NCBI GenBank assembly: GCA_022828595.1
Contig: JAKGHH010000005.1
Location: 23,449,875-23,513,874 of the forward strand
DNA length: 64,000 nucleotides
Direction of reading: 5' to 3'
From: Nelumbo lutea
Lineage: Eukaryota; Streptophyta; Magnoliopsida; Proteales; Nelumbonaceae
A program made the translations under genes and the position numbers. Within the stretch, counting starts at the first letter, position 1, and each line of letters opens with the position of its first letter. Shown here piece by piece: positions 22,601-32,366 of the stretch. A model generated the notes under the pieces. It was not told where the DNA came from, ran no database searches, and saw only the letters and a program-made list of their open reading frames with translations.

Positions 22601-22992
22601 CTCATAAAGTACATCAATTTTGATTGAAGCTAAGGGCATACAAAACTGTCTAACAGTTGATTCTTGCGAAGGGTCAAGTTCTTTTGGAAGAACACCGCTG
22701 ATTCTACTCCACCCTGCACTGCGCCATCTTTAGTGGGAGCTGATTTTGGATCCTTCCTTGGGCGTGAACACCTCCATTGGGAGATACTGTTTCTCCGTAT
22801 CAGGTATAATCCCTCCCTACTCCTTTTGGTTCAGATCTGGTTCAGTTTATGGTTCAAGAATGATCATTGAAAATATGATTTTCTAAAAGGGGAATGCGAT
22901 TCCCAGTTGAAGGGAGAAAAAAAGATTTTTGAAATTCGCCCTCTTATTCCGCAATCTTTGGGAGTCCATGTGATGGATATCCTATCCTTTCA
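19667..22992 (+). mobile_element. Solo copia LTR, subtype A, with GGTAA target duplication, itself split
   Basis: The LTR (TGTTAGACAGTTTTG...CTATCCTTTCA) covers 19667-20703 and 22661-22992. The 5-bp word GGTAA lies immediately before it (19662-19666) and after it (22993-22997). It has an internal deletion of about 0.55 kb near 20035-20045 relative to the complete subtype A copies. There is no primer-binding site or internal DNA, as expected after LTR-LTR recombination. It inserted into the older minus-strand LTR. Confidence 0.92.
20704..22655 (-). mobile_element. Solo copia LTR, subtype A, minus strand, with GTTGA target duplication
   Basis: Complete LTR of 1952 bp, beginning on the minus strand at 22655 with TGTTAGACAGTTTTG and ending at 20704 with ...CAACCCTTCA. 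GTTGA flanks it exactly (20699-20703 and 22656-22660). The host LTR reads continuously across the insertion. It is the youngest of three nested LTRs. Long frames within it (for example 21545-22090 on +) are incidental. Confidence 0.95.
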
Positions 22993-23472
22993 GGTAAGAC
23001 TCTATCTATCTACTGATTTAGTCCCAGATCCCCCCCTTTATTTAACTAGTCAAACTAGGCCAGTTCGAAATGGGCTTTAGGACCAATAAGTCTAAGTGCT
23101 CAAACTGCTTCTGACCTGCTGCCTAGTTGGGCTTCTTTGTATGGCATGGGACCCAAACATTGATCTACACATCAACCACATGGGTTCAGCCTAGCCTTTG
23201 ATACAAGGTCTGGCCGAATACACTGAAAAGACATTGAACCCCTTGAAGCCCATCACATGGACTCCTAATGGTCCCAATACTTACACTAAGTGCTCCTTGG
23301 GCCAAGCCACCTTATAGAAACCTAGGGACTGTGGGCAGATGCAAGATTAGCCCATGATGATCAAACACTGCTTGACAAGAGGGGACCTCTCCCTTAACTA
23401 CAAGAAACAGTGTTGCACTCTCTGCTCACATGGATCCCGGGAATTAAAACCTTTTGCAAACATTTTGAAACC

Positions 23473-23511
<39 letters not shown>

Positions 23512-24145
23512 CCAAACATAAAATATATTTTTCAAAATAAATTTCAACGATTGAAATTGGCTACCAACAGTCTTGGTTTCCATCAGAGAGAGTGCATCCC
23601 TGATCATTACCTTTGTCCGACAAAGGGGCTGATCCTGTCACTATGATCACCCACTCAGATGAATTCTCAAGCTGTCCCAACATACCCAGGTTTTGACCCC
23701 CAAGGATCTCACTGATTGGCATATCAAAGATATCCCAATCCGACACCTAGTGCAGTATCATAATCGAGTCTAGGGGTTAGGTGTAACTTTGTAGTTTTTC
23801 CCATCAATCTCCATGGCCTAGGGCAATACTGGAGTTCTGGTCCGGTTCTGGGTTTCAAGTTAACCTACACTGCATCTACCTCGGGTCTCACCCTGGCAAC
23901 TGAGACAGGCCACCCCAACGCTTGGCGGCACACTAGAGTCAGGCTTAGCAGGATAAATCTCCCCAGACTTATCCAACGGCTGTGAACATTCTAAACTAAC
24001 ACATGTCTCATTATGTGTCCAGTTTAAGGGTATCTCACTGAAACACACCACAATAACATGAATCAGATATGTACTTTATTCATTTACAATAAATGTCATA
24101 ATGTACATCAATCTGATTGGAGCTAAGGGCATACACTGTCTAACA

Positions 24146-24354
24146 ACGACAACCAATTACTTCTTCAGCTCGTTGATGTGGTTACATGCCTTCTTCCCCT
24201 CAAACCTCACCCTAGATGTCTCCACCTCTAGGTGGCCCTTGACAGCCTTTACCTTGCCTTCTTGTGAGTTGAAGTAATGAGACATCCCCCACATCCGGTT
24301 CACTAGGTGGACGACCAAGCAAGTATTCTATAGAATAAACTCATAAGTAAACAA
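24146..24354 (-). pseudogene. Continuation of the Tat antisense ORF
   Basis: On the minus strand this reads HLVNRMWGMSHYFNSQEGK, then VRFEGKKACNHINELKK followed by a stop. This matches the coiled-coil-like stretch that precedes the part at 18590-18896. It shows that the 5.2-kb LTR nest sits inside the antisense ORF. Confidence 0.5.
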
Positions 24355-25074
24355 TGTTAGACAATGTATGCCCTTAGCTCCAATTAGATTGATATACATA
24401 AACATTTAGGAATAATATAAGTACATATTTGTTCCATGGTCATACTTGGTAACTTTTTTTGAATTACTTCTTAAACTAGACACTTATGAGAATTGTGTTA
24501 GTTTAGAATATTCTCTACCATTGGATAGAGTAGAGGAGTTTATCCTAACAAGGCTGACACTAGTGTGCTGCCAAATTGATGGAGTAACTTATCTCAACTG
24601 CTAGGGTTAGACCCCAAGCATAGCCAATGATGTTTGGAAGAAACATTGAACCCAAACAAAATTCCAATTATGCCCCGGACCTTGTAGATAAACGAGAAAA
24701 ACAGGAAAGTTGCAGTTATCCCTAGACTTGATTATGATATTGCACTAGGTTTTGGATTGAACTATCTTTGATATGCCAATAGTGAAATCCATTAAGGCTA
24801 TGTTTGGTTTGAAGGAAAAGGTAAGGAAAGGAATGGAAAGATAAGGAATCGTATACAAGATTTGTAAAGGTTTCCTTACCTTTCCCTTCCTTTCCCTCCT
24901 TTTTCCTTCAAACCAAACATAGCCTAAGGGTTAAATATCTGGGCATGTTGGGGAAATTTAGGAAATTACCTAAGTCGGTGATCATAGTGATAGGACCGAC
25001 CTCTTCATTAGATAAAGTGAATATCAAAGTTTACACACTCTTTCTAACAAAAACTTAAATAATCGACAATCGAT
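24355..25074 (+). mobile_element. Copia LTR head, subtype B, truncated, carrying a Tourist MITE
   Basis: Starts TGTTAGACAATGTATGCCC and follows the LTR consensus up to the region equivalent to the GGCAGTTGATT word, where another LTR begins at 25075. Its 3' half is absent from the window. A 129-bp MITE interrupts it at 24796-24924. Confidence 0.8.
24796..24924. mobile_element. Tourist-like (PIF/Harbinger) MITE with TAA duplication
   Basis: A 129-bp element with 24-bp perfect inverted ends beginning GGCTATGTTTGGTTTGAAGG. It is flanked by the trinucleotide TAA on both sides (24793-24795 and 24925-24927), the TWA target preference of PIF/Harbinger elements. The host LTR reads through when it is removed. 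Confidence 0.92.
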
Positions 25075-25323
25075 TGTTAGACAGTTACGCCCTTAGCTCC
25101 AATCAAATTGATGTATTTATTGATATTTATTGTAAATGAATAAAGTGCATAATCGATTCATGTTATTTTGGTGTGTTTCTATGTAATACCCTTAAACTAG
25201 ACACTTATGAGTCTTATGTTAGTTTAGAATCATCACAACTGTTGAATAGATTTGGGGAGATTTATCCTGCCAAGGTTGACACTACTGTGCCACCAAGTGG
25301 GCTAGGGTGGCTTGTCATAGCTA
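25075..25323 (+). mobile_element. Copia LTR head, subtype B, cut after 249 bp
   Basis: Begins TGTTAGACAGTTACGCCCTTAG and runs to GGCTTGTCATAGCTA, where a subtype A LTR begins. Its remainder was not found. Confidence 0.8.
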
Positions 25324-27161
25324 TGTTAGATAGTCTTGTATGCCCTTAGCTTCAATCGGTTTTGATGTACTTTTGATATTTAGTGTAAATTAATAAAGTA
25401 CATGCTTGATTCATGTTGTGTGGTATATTTTTGTGTCAGACCCTTAAACTGGACACTTAATGAGACTCGTGTTAGTTTAGAACATTCACAGCCGTTGGAT
25501 AAGTCTGGGGAGATTTATCCTGTCAAGGCTGGCACTAGTGTGCTGCTAAGTGTTGGGGTGGCTTGTCTCAGCTGCCAGGGTGAAACCCAAGGCACATGCA
25601 GTGTAGGATTACTTGAATCCTTGAACCAGACCAGATTTCCAGCATTGCCCTGGACCTTGGAGATTGATGGGCAAAACTAGAATGTTACACCTGACCCCTA
25701 GACCCGATTATGGTACTGCACTGGGTGTCGGATTGGGCTATCTTTGATATGCCAATTAGTTAGATCCTTAGCGGGGGTCAAAACCTGGGTATGTTGGGGC
25801 AGTCTGAGAATTCATCTGAGTGGGTGATCATAGTGACGGGATCAGCCCCTTTGTTGGACAAAGGTAATGATCGGGGATGCAATCTCTCTGATGGAAACCA
25901 AACTGCCAGCAGTTGATTTCAATCATTGGAATTTAGTTTTGAAAAATTTATATATATGATATATACTTATATATGATTTCATAATGTTTGCAAATGGTTT
26001 TAATTCTTGGGATCTATGTGAGTAGAGAGTGCAGCACTGTTCCTTGCAGCTGAGGGAGAGGTCTTTTCTTGTCGGGTAGTGATTGATCATTATGGGCTGA
26101 AAGGTTAAGTGTAAAGCCATTTAGGATAATACCTGATGGGCTAATCTTGCATCTGCCCATAGTCCCTGGGTTTTATAAGATGGCTTGGCCCAGGGACCAC
26201 TTAGTGTAAGTGTTGGGCCCATAGGGTCCATGTGATGGTCTCAGGGGGTTCATTGGGCTTTCCAGTGAATTCGGCTAGGCTTTGTAACAGAGGCTGGGCC
26301 AAACCCATGTGGCTGATGTGTAGATCTATGCTTGGGTCCCACGCCATACAAAGAAGCCCAATTGGGCAGCAGTTTGGAAGACTATTGAGCACTTAATACA
26401 TATTGGGCCTAAAGCCCATTTCGATATGGGCTGATTTGATCAGTCACTTAAAGGGGCGGATCTGAAATTAGGTTAAGCCCAAAAGCTGATCTAATCTGCA
26501 GATAAGATTAAGAGGAGTCCTAATCCAAATACAGATTTGGATAATGGCAACTCCTAATATGATTAGGAGGTTTTTTAATCACCAAGAAAGAGGAGGAAAA
26601 CCCTAATTTGAATTACTTGAATTCGAACCCTAGGTGTTTTAGCAGAACTCTCTGCATTCTTGAAATAAGATCTTAGATAACCCTAGAGAAGAAAATAGCA
26701 GTTTGCCACCTTCTTCTCTAGCATTCTTCTCCAGCAGCTGCCACCACCTTTTCTGCCTGTTCGAGTTCTCAGTGAGAGAAGATCAAGAAAGGTTCTTTAT
26801 TGTTCGTGTGGTGCTCACAGTCTTCCATCGAGTTCTTCAGAAGAACTTGGTTCGTGGGACGAACACTGTTGGTTCGGCTCCATCATCACTTTGTCATCTT
26901 CAGTGAGAGCTGATCTTGGGATTTTCTTTGGGTGTGAACACCAACGTTGGGAGATACTGCTTCTCTGGATTAGGAAAAATCCCTTTCCTTCTCTTTTGGT
27001 TCAAATCTTGTTTGGTTTGGTTCAAGTAGGATCATTGAATTTTGATTCTAAAATCAGGGAATACAATTCCCAGTTGGAAGAAAGGTAGGAAATTTTTGAA
27101 ATTTGCCCACCCATTCCGCAACCTCTTTGGCATCCATAAAATGGATCTTACCATTCTTTCA
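25324..27161 (+). mobile_element. Copia 5' LTR, subtype A, complete
   Basis: 1838 bp from TGTTAGATAGTCTTGTATGCCC to CCATTCTTTCA. It is followed by one base and a primer-binding site, so it served as a 5' LTR. It carries the (TA)n region (about 25948-25965), I-box-like GATAAG words and the TTTGGGCGTGAACACC-type segment common to all copies. The element it belonged to is lost after 27432. Confidence 0.88.
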
Positions 27162-27162
27162 G

Positions 27163-27175
27163 TGGTATCAGAGCC
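27163..27175 (+). promoter_or_regulatory. Copia primer-binding site (initiator tRNA-Met type)
   Basis: TGGTATCAGAGCC, complementary to the 3' end of plant initiator methionine tRNA, one base after the LTR. Confidence 0.92.
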
Positions 27176-27432
27176 AGGTTCGAATCTTGAACCAAAAGAT
27201 CAGATCTGAACCTGTGCAATTCTGTAGAAGCTGTTCTATCCAGGTATTGAGCAGATTGTAGTTTTGTTTCAAGAAATTGTTTCTTGGTGTGGGCGGTTGA
27301 CCTGAAATTAATTTTTGTTAAATCTAAAATTTATTTATAACTGTTCCTAATTTATTTCTTGATTTAATGGACTGTTCATACCTGGAGATCGAAGTGTAGA
27401 ATTGGCGCAGATTGTCTGCGCAATCTTTATCA
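27176..27432 (+). mobile_element. Copia subtype A leader fragment
   Basis: Noncoding leader closely similar to 63677-63910 (AGATCAGATCTGAACC, GGCGCAGATTGTCTGCGC). It breaks at a CAGCAG word shared with the adjoining Athila-like LTR. Confidence 0.75.
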
Positions 27433-27761
27433 GCAGTGCAGTTATAGATACTTCATGCCCGATTTTGACCTCGATGCAGTCAGTATATATCAAAACTCAA
27501 ACATAAAAGTTGTAGAGATTTTCCTTATTGTTCCAAGTCATCTTGAATCATCTCAATCGGAGCTTGGATGAGAGAGTTATGCCCAGATTATGAAGCAATG
27601 CCGAAACTATCCAGAATTGTCCAATTAGCTCCATTTTTCACTTAACGCCTCAAATTGTTCCCTAATTCAAAATTTGAGAATAATGAGTCCATTTAGTCAC
27701 TAAATAAGTATAAAAGACTAAACATTATAGGAGAAAAATATGATATTTTGCATTCTCATCA
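27431..27761 (-). mobile_element. Truncated 3' LTR of the Athila-like element
   Basis: Matches 33447-33778 (GATGAGAGAGTTATGCCCAG and TTTTTCACTTAACGCC are shared). It starts on the minus strand TGATGAGAATGC, directly after a GTGTGGGGGGATT polypurine tract. Only about 330 of the 1412 bp of the 5' LTR are present. Confidence 0.85.
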
Positions 27762-29397
27762 AATCCCCCCACACTTAGCTTTTGCTTGTGCTCGGGCAAA
27801 ACTCGAATTCACTTTCCCGAAAAACACCAAGGTTACAATACCATTAGTAAAGAACAACTAATCTCTTCAATACCCATAACACATCATGAACAAGCATTCT
27901 TAACAACTTTCAATTACTTAGTAAGTATTTTCACTCAAAGATGGAACAAACTAAATACGTAGGCCCTTATAGAAATAAACACTCAACTCTCATGTTTTGA
28001 AGGGTATGTGTTTCGCTCAAATTCATTTCAATGGAAATGATCTACCATTGGTTTGCATATGTTCTCATTATCCACCACAGGGATCACATGCATGACACGA
28101 ATCAAAAGGGCTTTTCAAGGGTTGTAACGGGGCTTAGGATCAAGGTAGGAAATATTTGGGAATGTAGCGCAAAAGCCATCAAAACTAGTGGAGCAAAACT
28201 GAATCATCTAAAGCTCAAATGTACAAAACATGTCAAACCAATCACTCCATTCAACAACTTCTTCAATTTTACTTTAATGCATTTAAACCATGTAAAACTC
28301 CTGGATTGGAAAAGAGATTGTTTAAAGGAGCACTTTTTGTTTGCAACAGGGATCAATCCTATGCAATAACTTCCACCTTTGCATGTATAAGCAGACCCCA
28401 TTTCTTGGAATTTTAGGAAGAACAGGGATATTTCCTCCATTACTTCCTTTCTTCTTTACTTTTTTTTTTTTATTTTTCAAAGAACATCAATCATTGGAAC
28501 TCACGAACTGAGAATGAAAACATGTTTCATTTCACCATTCATAACCATACGACGAATCCAGACACCCCCACACTCAAAACTTTCACATACAATGCTCCAC
28601 TAGTTCTACGGCTTGGGTAAGGGTATTATCTTTTTCTTGGGTTTAAAGCTTGTAACATGGGTTCACAATGAATGACAAAGGTCAATAAAGCTCAAAGGGG
28701 TCCAACAAAGGGAATAATTTATCACAAGGTAGGCTATTTGGCTTATGTAGCTTATAACAAAAAGGGCCTTAATCATGTTCATGCATGCATGTGTCAATAT
28801 GATCTTGAAGAGAATCAAGGCAAGTTCTAGAGAAACAAATTCATGGAAGAATATCTCACATGAAAGAAAATAGTGAGATCGATATTGATGTGTCATCTAA
28901 AGGCTCAAAACATCACCAACTTTTGTCTACTAAATCTAGCTACTACCATTCTCGGGGAAAATAAGTAGAATAATTAATTATAAGTTGGAAGATTGCTTAT
29001 CCAATCATGTTATGAGCTTTTCAAGATTAATTGAATATTGCTCATGGCATATACAACCTAAAAAAAATCATTGAAAACCACAAAAACACAAAAGCAAAGA
29101 GCAAAGCTATTTATTTTTATTTATTTTTGTTTTTTTTTTCAAAAAAATTCAGAATTAAAACACAACCTAAATCCCCTCACCCACACTTAAAACTTACATT
29201 GTCCCCAATGTAAATTGAAATGCAAAGAAAAGGCAAAAACAACCAAAATATAAATTCAAAAATAAGAAGAGAGAAAAAAAGAACATCCATTTTTTTTAAT
29301 CAGCATAAATCAGATCCTCAAGGTCTAATTGTTCCACATTCTCTACTTGGAAGCCTTCATAGAAATGCCTGAGTCTATGGCCATTCACCTTGAACGC
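27762..29397 (-). other. Noncoding 3' region of the Athila-like element
   Basis: The minus strand reads CATTGGGGACAATGTAAG...TTTTAAGTGTGGG near 29180-29210 and GCTAAGTGTGGGGGGATT at 27763-27780, phrases typical of Athila-type 3' regions. The second is the polypurine tract of the 3' LTR. Frames between them are short and without motifs. Confidence 0.7.
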
Positions 29398-30600
29398 TTA
29401 GGAGGTTGCTAAACTTTGAATTTCAATTGCACCATGAGGAAAAACATTTATAACAACAAAGGGTCCAATCCAACGTGAATGCAACTTACCTGGAAATAAA
29501 CAAAGTCGTGAGTGGTAAAGGACTTTTTGACCAACTTTAAACTTCTTCCTAGAGATCATCTTGTCATGAAAAGCCTTCGTCTTTTCCTTGTAAATTCTTG
29601 CACTCTCATTAGCATCATTGCGAATTTCCTCTAACTCTTGTAGTTGCAACTTCTTGTGTTTTACCCTTTCATCCATTATGGGTGGGTTCAAATCTGGAAT
29701 AGGGGCCTGCAAAACAGAGGGTAAAGGTCTCATCCTATCAGAAATTGGTAATGTAATACAAGGAACGTTACCTGACTGTTGTAACTCTGGAGAATCATTC
29801 AATGCTGCAACAGTTTCCTGCAAATCAGAACTTAAGATTAACTTCTCTTTCTTAGGATGCTTACTAATGGAAACTTCCAATCCATCTTTCCCATCAAGTT
29901 CAAAAACTTCTTGTACTAAAGAATCAATCACATCAACAGAATAAATAAGATTGTCATCAGCAGGATATTTCAGGGCATCATAAATATTAAACTTAACAAT
30001 TTCACCATCAAATTCTAGGGCGAGTGTGCTACTATGAACATATATCTTAATCTTGGATGTTTTTAAGAATGGTCTTCCTAACAAAATAGGAGTGGTTTTA
30101 TTACCATTATCCATATCAAGCACGTAGAAATCAACAGAGAAAACCAAATCATTAACTTGCACAAGAACATCCTCAACTACACCCTTAGGATAGGCATTAG
30201 ATCTATCAGCCAATTGAATCACACGACCCGTTTTATTCAAAAGTCAAAGTTTCAAAGAAGCATATATAGAATATGACATGACATTGATAGAAGCTCCTAA
30301 ATCTTACATGGCCTTCTCAATTCTAGTGTTACCTATCATGCAAGGAATAGTAAACGTACCTAGATCTTTGCACTTTGTAGGGAATTTTCTTTGAATGACT
30401 GCGGAAACATTCTTCCCTACTCTCACATTCTCACATCCTTTCAGTTTCTGTTTCCTCTTATGTGTACACAGTTCTTTCAGAAATTTAGAATAATGAGGTA
30501 CTTGTTTAGTAGCATTTAAAAGTGGAATATTTACCTCGCATCTACAAAAAGTCTCATAAAAATCTCTAAATCGCTCATCTTTTCTAGATTCTGCTAAAGC
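29398..30600 (-). pseudogene. Athila-like protease joined in frame to integrase C-terminal tail
   Basis: From 30600 a broken frame leads to DLGASINVMSYSIYASL (the aspartic protease active site; DLGA at 30292-30303), a stop, then an open frame 30240-29398 of 280 codons. Residues 1 to about 95 continue the retropepsin fold ([37 protein letters not shown]). A linker of about 100 residues follows, and residues from about 205 read the integrase end ([49 protein letters not shown]). About 1.5-2 kb of RT, RNase H and integrase core that normally lie between are absent, yet the frame stays open. The element cannot be autonomous. Confidence 0.8.
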
Positions 30601-32148
30601 CTAAGGAAAAGGAGGTACCGGTTTATAATTAGAAAGAGGTGGAAACTTATGCTTGGGTATGTCATCAACATTGGGAATGGCATTTTTCTCCTTTGATTGC
30701 TTTGACGATGTAGGGGCTGCCTTTGCTGGAATCTCAACCTCTTTACTACTTATCAAAATGATTGCACTTACATTTTCTCTTGGATTCACTATCATTTGAG
30801 AGGGTAATTTCCTCGAACTTTGCGCCTCTAACTGACTAAATGCGGTTGCCATTTGGCCCATCTGATTATCCAAACGTTGGATACTGGCCATCACCTCTTG
30901 CTGAAATTGTTTTGTCTCCTGTTGAAAATGCAAAGTATTAGTGGCAAGAGATTTAACAATATCTTCTAAAGACATACCAGAATTAAAAGTTTGGGCTGGC
31001 TGTTGTCTAGGGGGGTATGGCTGCTGATATTGCGGGAAACTTGGGCAGTTTTGTGGGTTTTCATAGCTGAGATTGGGGTGATCCCCCCATCCCAGATTAT
31101 ATGTTCTCAAATAGGGATCATACTTCCTTTGCGGTTGCCCCAGAAAACCACCTGTTGCATTCACCTGCTCAATGGGCTCCTCTTGAAGAGTTGGGCACAT
31201 CTCGGTTGAATGTCCTATTACTGAACAAATCCCACAAGCCTTCACCATTTGCATATTACCTACAACCATTTGATGAACAAGAGAACTTAGACTCGCAATT
31301 TGTTGTTCAAGGGAAGAGATATTTACCTCATTAACATCCTTTGATAAAGGGTCAAGCCTAGTGCCAAATTGTTGAGAATTGGCTGCCATATTTGCAATCA
31401 TGTTTCTCGTGGCCTCGGGAGTTTTATCCACTAAAGCTCCTCCACTAGTAGCATCAATCATGCTCCTATTAGTGGGTTGAAGACCCTCGTAGAAATACTG
31501 GATGAGTAGTTGCTCGCTGATTTGAGGATGGGGGCAACTTGCACATAATTTCTTAAAACGTTCCCAATATTCATGTAGGGACTCTTCGTTGTACTGCCTT
31601 ACACCACAAATTTCTTTTCTAATGTTGGCTGCCCTTGAAACTTGGAAATATTTCTCCAAAAACAACATCTTCATAATACTCCCGGAGCATAGATAATAGA
31701 GCCAATCCTTAGCTGAATCTTTCAAAGAAAATGAAAAGGCTCTTAATTAAATTTGCTCTTCAGTTACCCTCGTGAGTTTCATACTCATGCATACCACATG
31801 AAGCTCCTTTAGATGCTTGTGAGGATCTTCACCTACAAGACCATGAAAAGTGGGCAAGAGATGTATCAGTCAAGATTTTAATTTGAAAGAAGCAGTAACA
31901 TCTAATGCAGGAAATGTTATACATAAGGGTTGTTGATTCAAATCAGGGGCAACAAGCTCTTTCAAAGTTCGATTTCCAGCCATGGTTTCCTCATCTCTCA
32001 AATCAGAACCACTAACAGATAGGGAATTAAGAGCTGGATCATTCTCTTTAGGATTACTTCGATCTTCCCTCCTTAACTTGCACAAAGTTCCCTCTATTTC
32101 TGGATCGTACTGCAAATCACCTTGCTTAGAAAATCGAGTTACAGGCAT
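30601..32148 (-). pseudogene. Athila-like gag polyprotein, one gap in frame
   Basis: The first part (32148-31870) reads MPVTRFSKQGDLQYDPEIEGT and ends in stops. After about 145 bp of frame-broken text, an open frame of 374 codons (31725-30601) holds the retrotransposon gag capsid domain (KDWLYYL, FLEKYF, RKEICGVRQYNEESLHEYWERFKKL, LIQYFYEGL) and a CCHC knuckle CGICSVIGHSTEMC. A Gln/Pro-rich tail with FPQYQQPYPP follows. The product would coat RNA in virus-like particles. The same gag type occurs on the plus strand at 53900. Confidence 0.85.
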
Positions 32149-32343
32149 AAATCACAAAAACCCTAATAAACTATGAAAAACATATCAAGAGAAAATCTAG
32201 AGTGATGGAAATAAATAAACAAATAAAATAGTAAAATTCTATGCTAAAACAAAAACAATCAAAGTAATCTCTCTCTTTTTTTTTTCAAAAATTTTAAGAA
32301 CAAAATAAGGATCACAAGAAGCACAAAAATCAACTAGAAAAAC

Positions 32344-32360
32344 TCCCCGACAATGGTGCC
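32344..32360 (-). promoter_or_regulatory. Primer-binding site of the Athila-like element
   Basis: The minus strand reads GGCACCATTGTCGGGGA, a variant of the TGGCGCCGTTGCCGGGGA type used by Athila-like elements, six bases inside the LTR end. Confidence 0.8.
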
Positions 32361-32366
32361 GAAATT

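Larger units (their letters stand above)
18897..24145 (-). mobile_element. Copia LTR, subtype B, minus strand, split by a nested LTR
   Basis: The LTR occupies 18897-19661 and 22998-24145. Its two halves read through once the inserted LTR at 19667-22992 is removed, giving about 1.9 kb. It begins on the minus strand at 24145 with TGTTAGACAGTGTATGCCC and ends at 18897 with ...CCCTTCA. The flanks (ACCTC left, ACGAC right) are not a clean duplication. No internal region is attached, so it is a solo LTR or the relic of a larger deletion. It lies inside the antisense ORF of the Tat-type element. Confidence 0.8.

Noticed and set aside
27163..27175. tRNA-like sequence TGGTATCAGAGCC at five LTR borders
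   Set aside because: It is only the primer-binding site complementary to a tRNA 3' end. No tRNA gene body surrounds it.
28031..28440. Overlapping frames of 112 and 78 codons on both strands
   Set aside because: They lie in the noncoding 3' region of the Athila-like element, with no motif or conserved counterpart.
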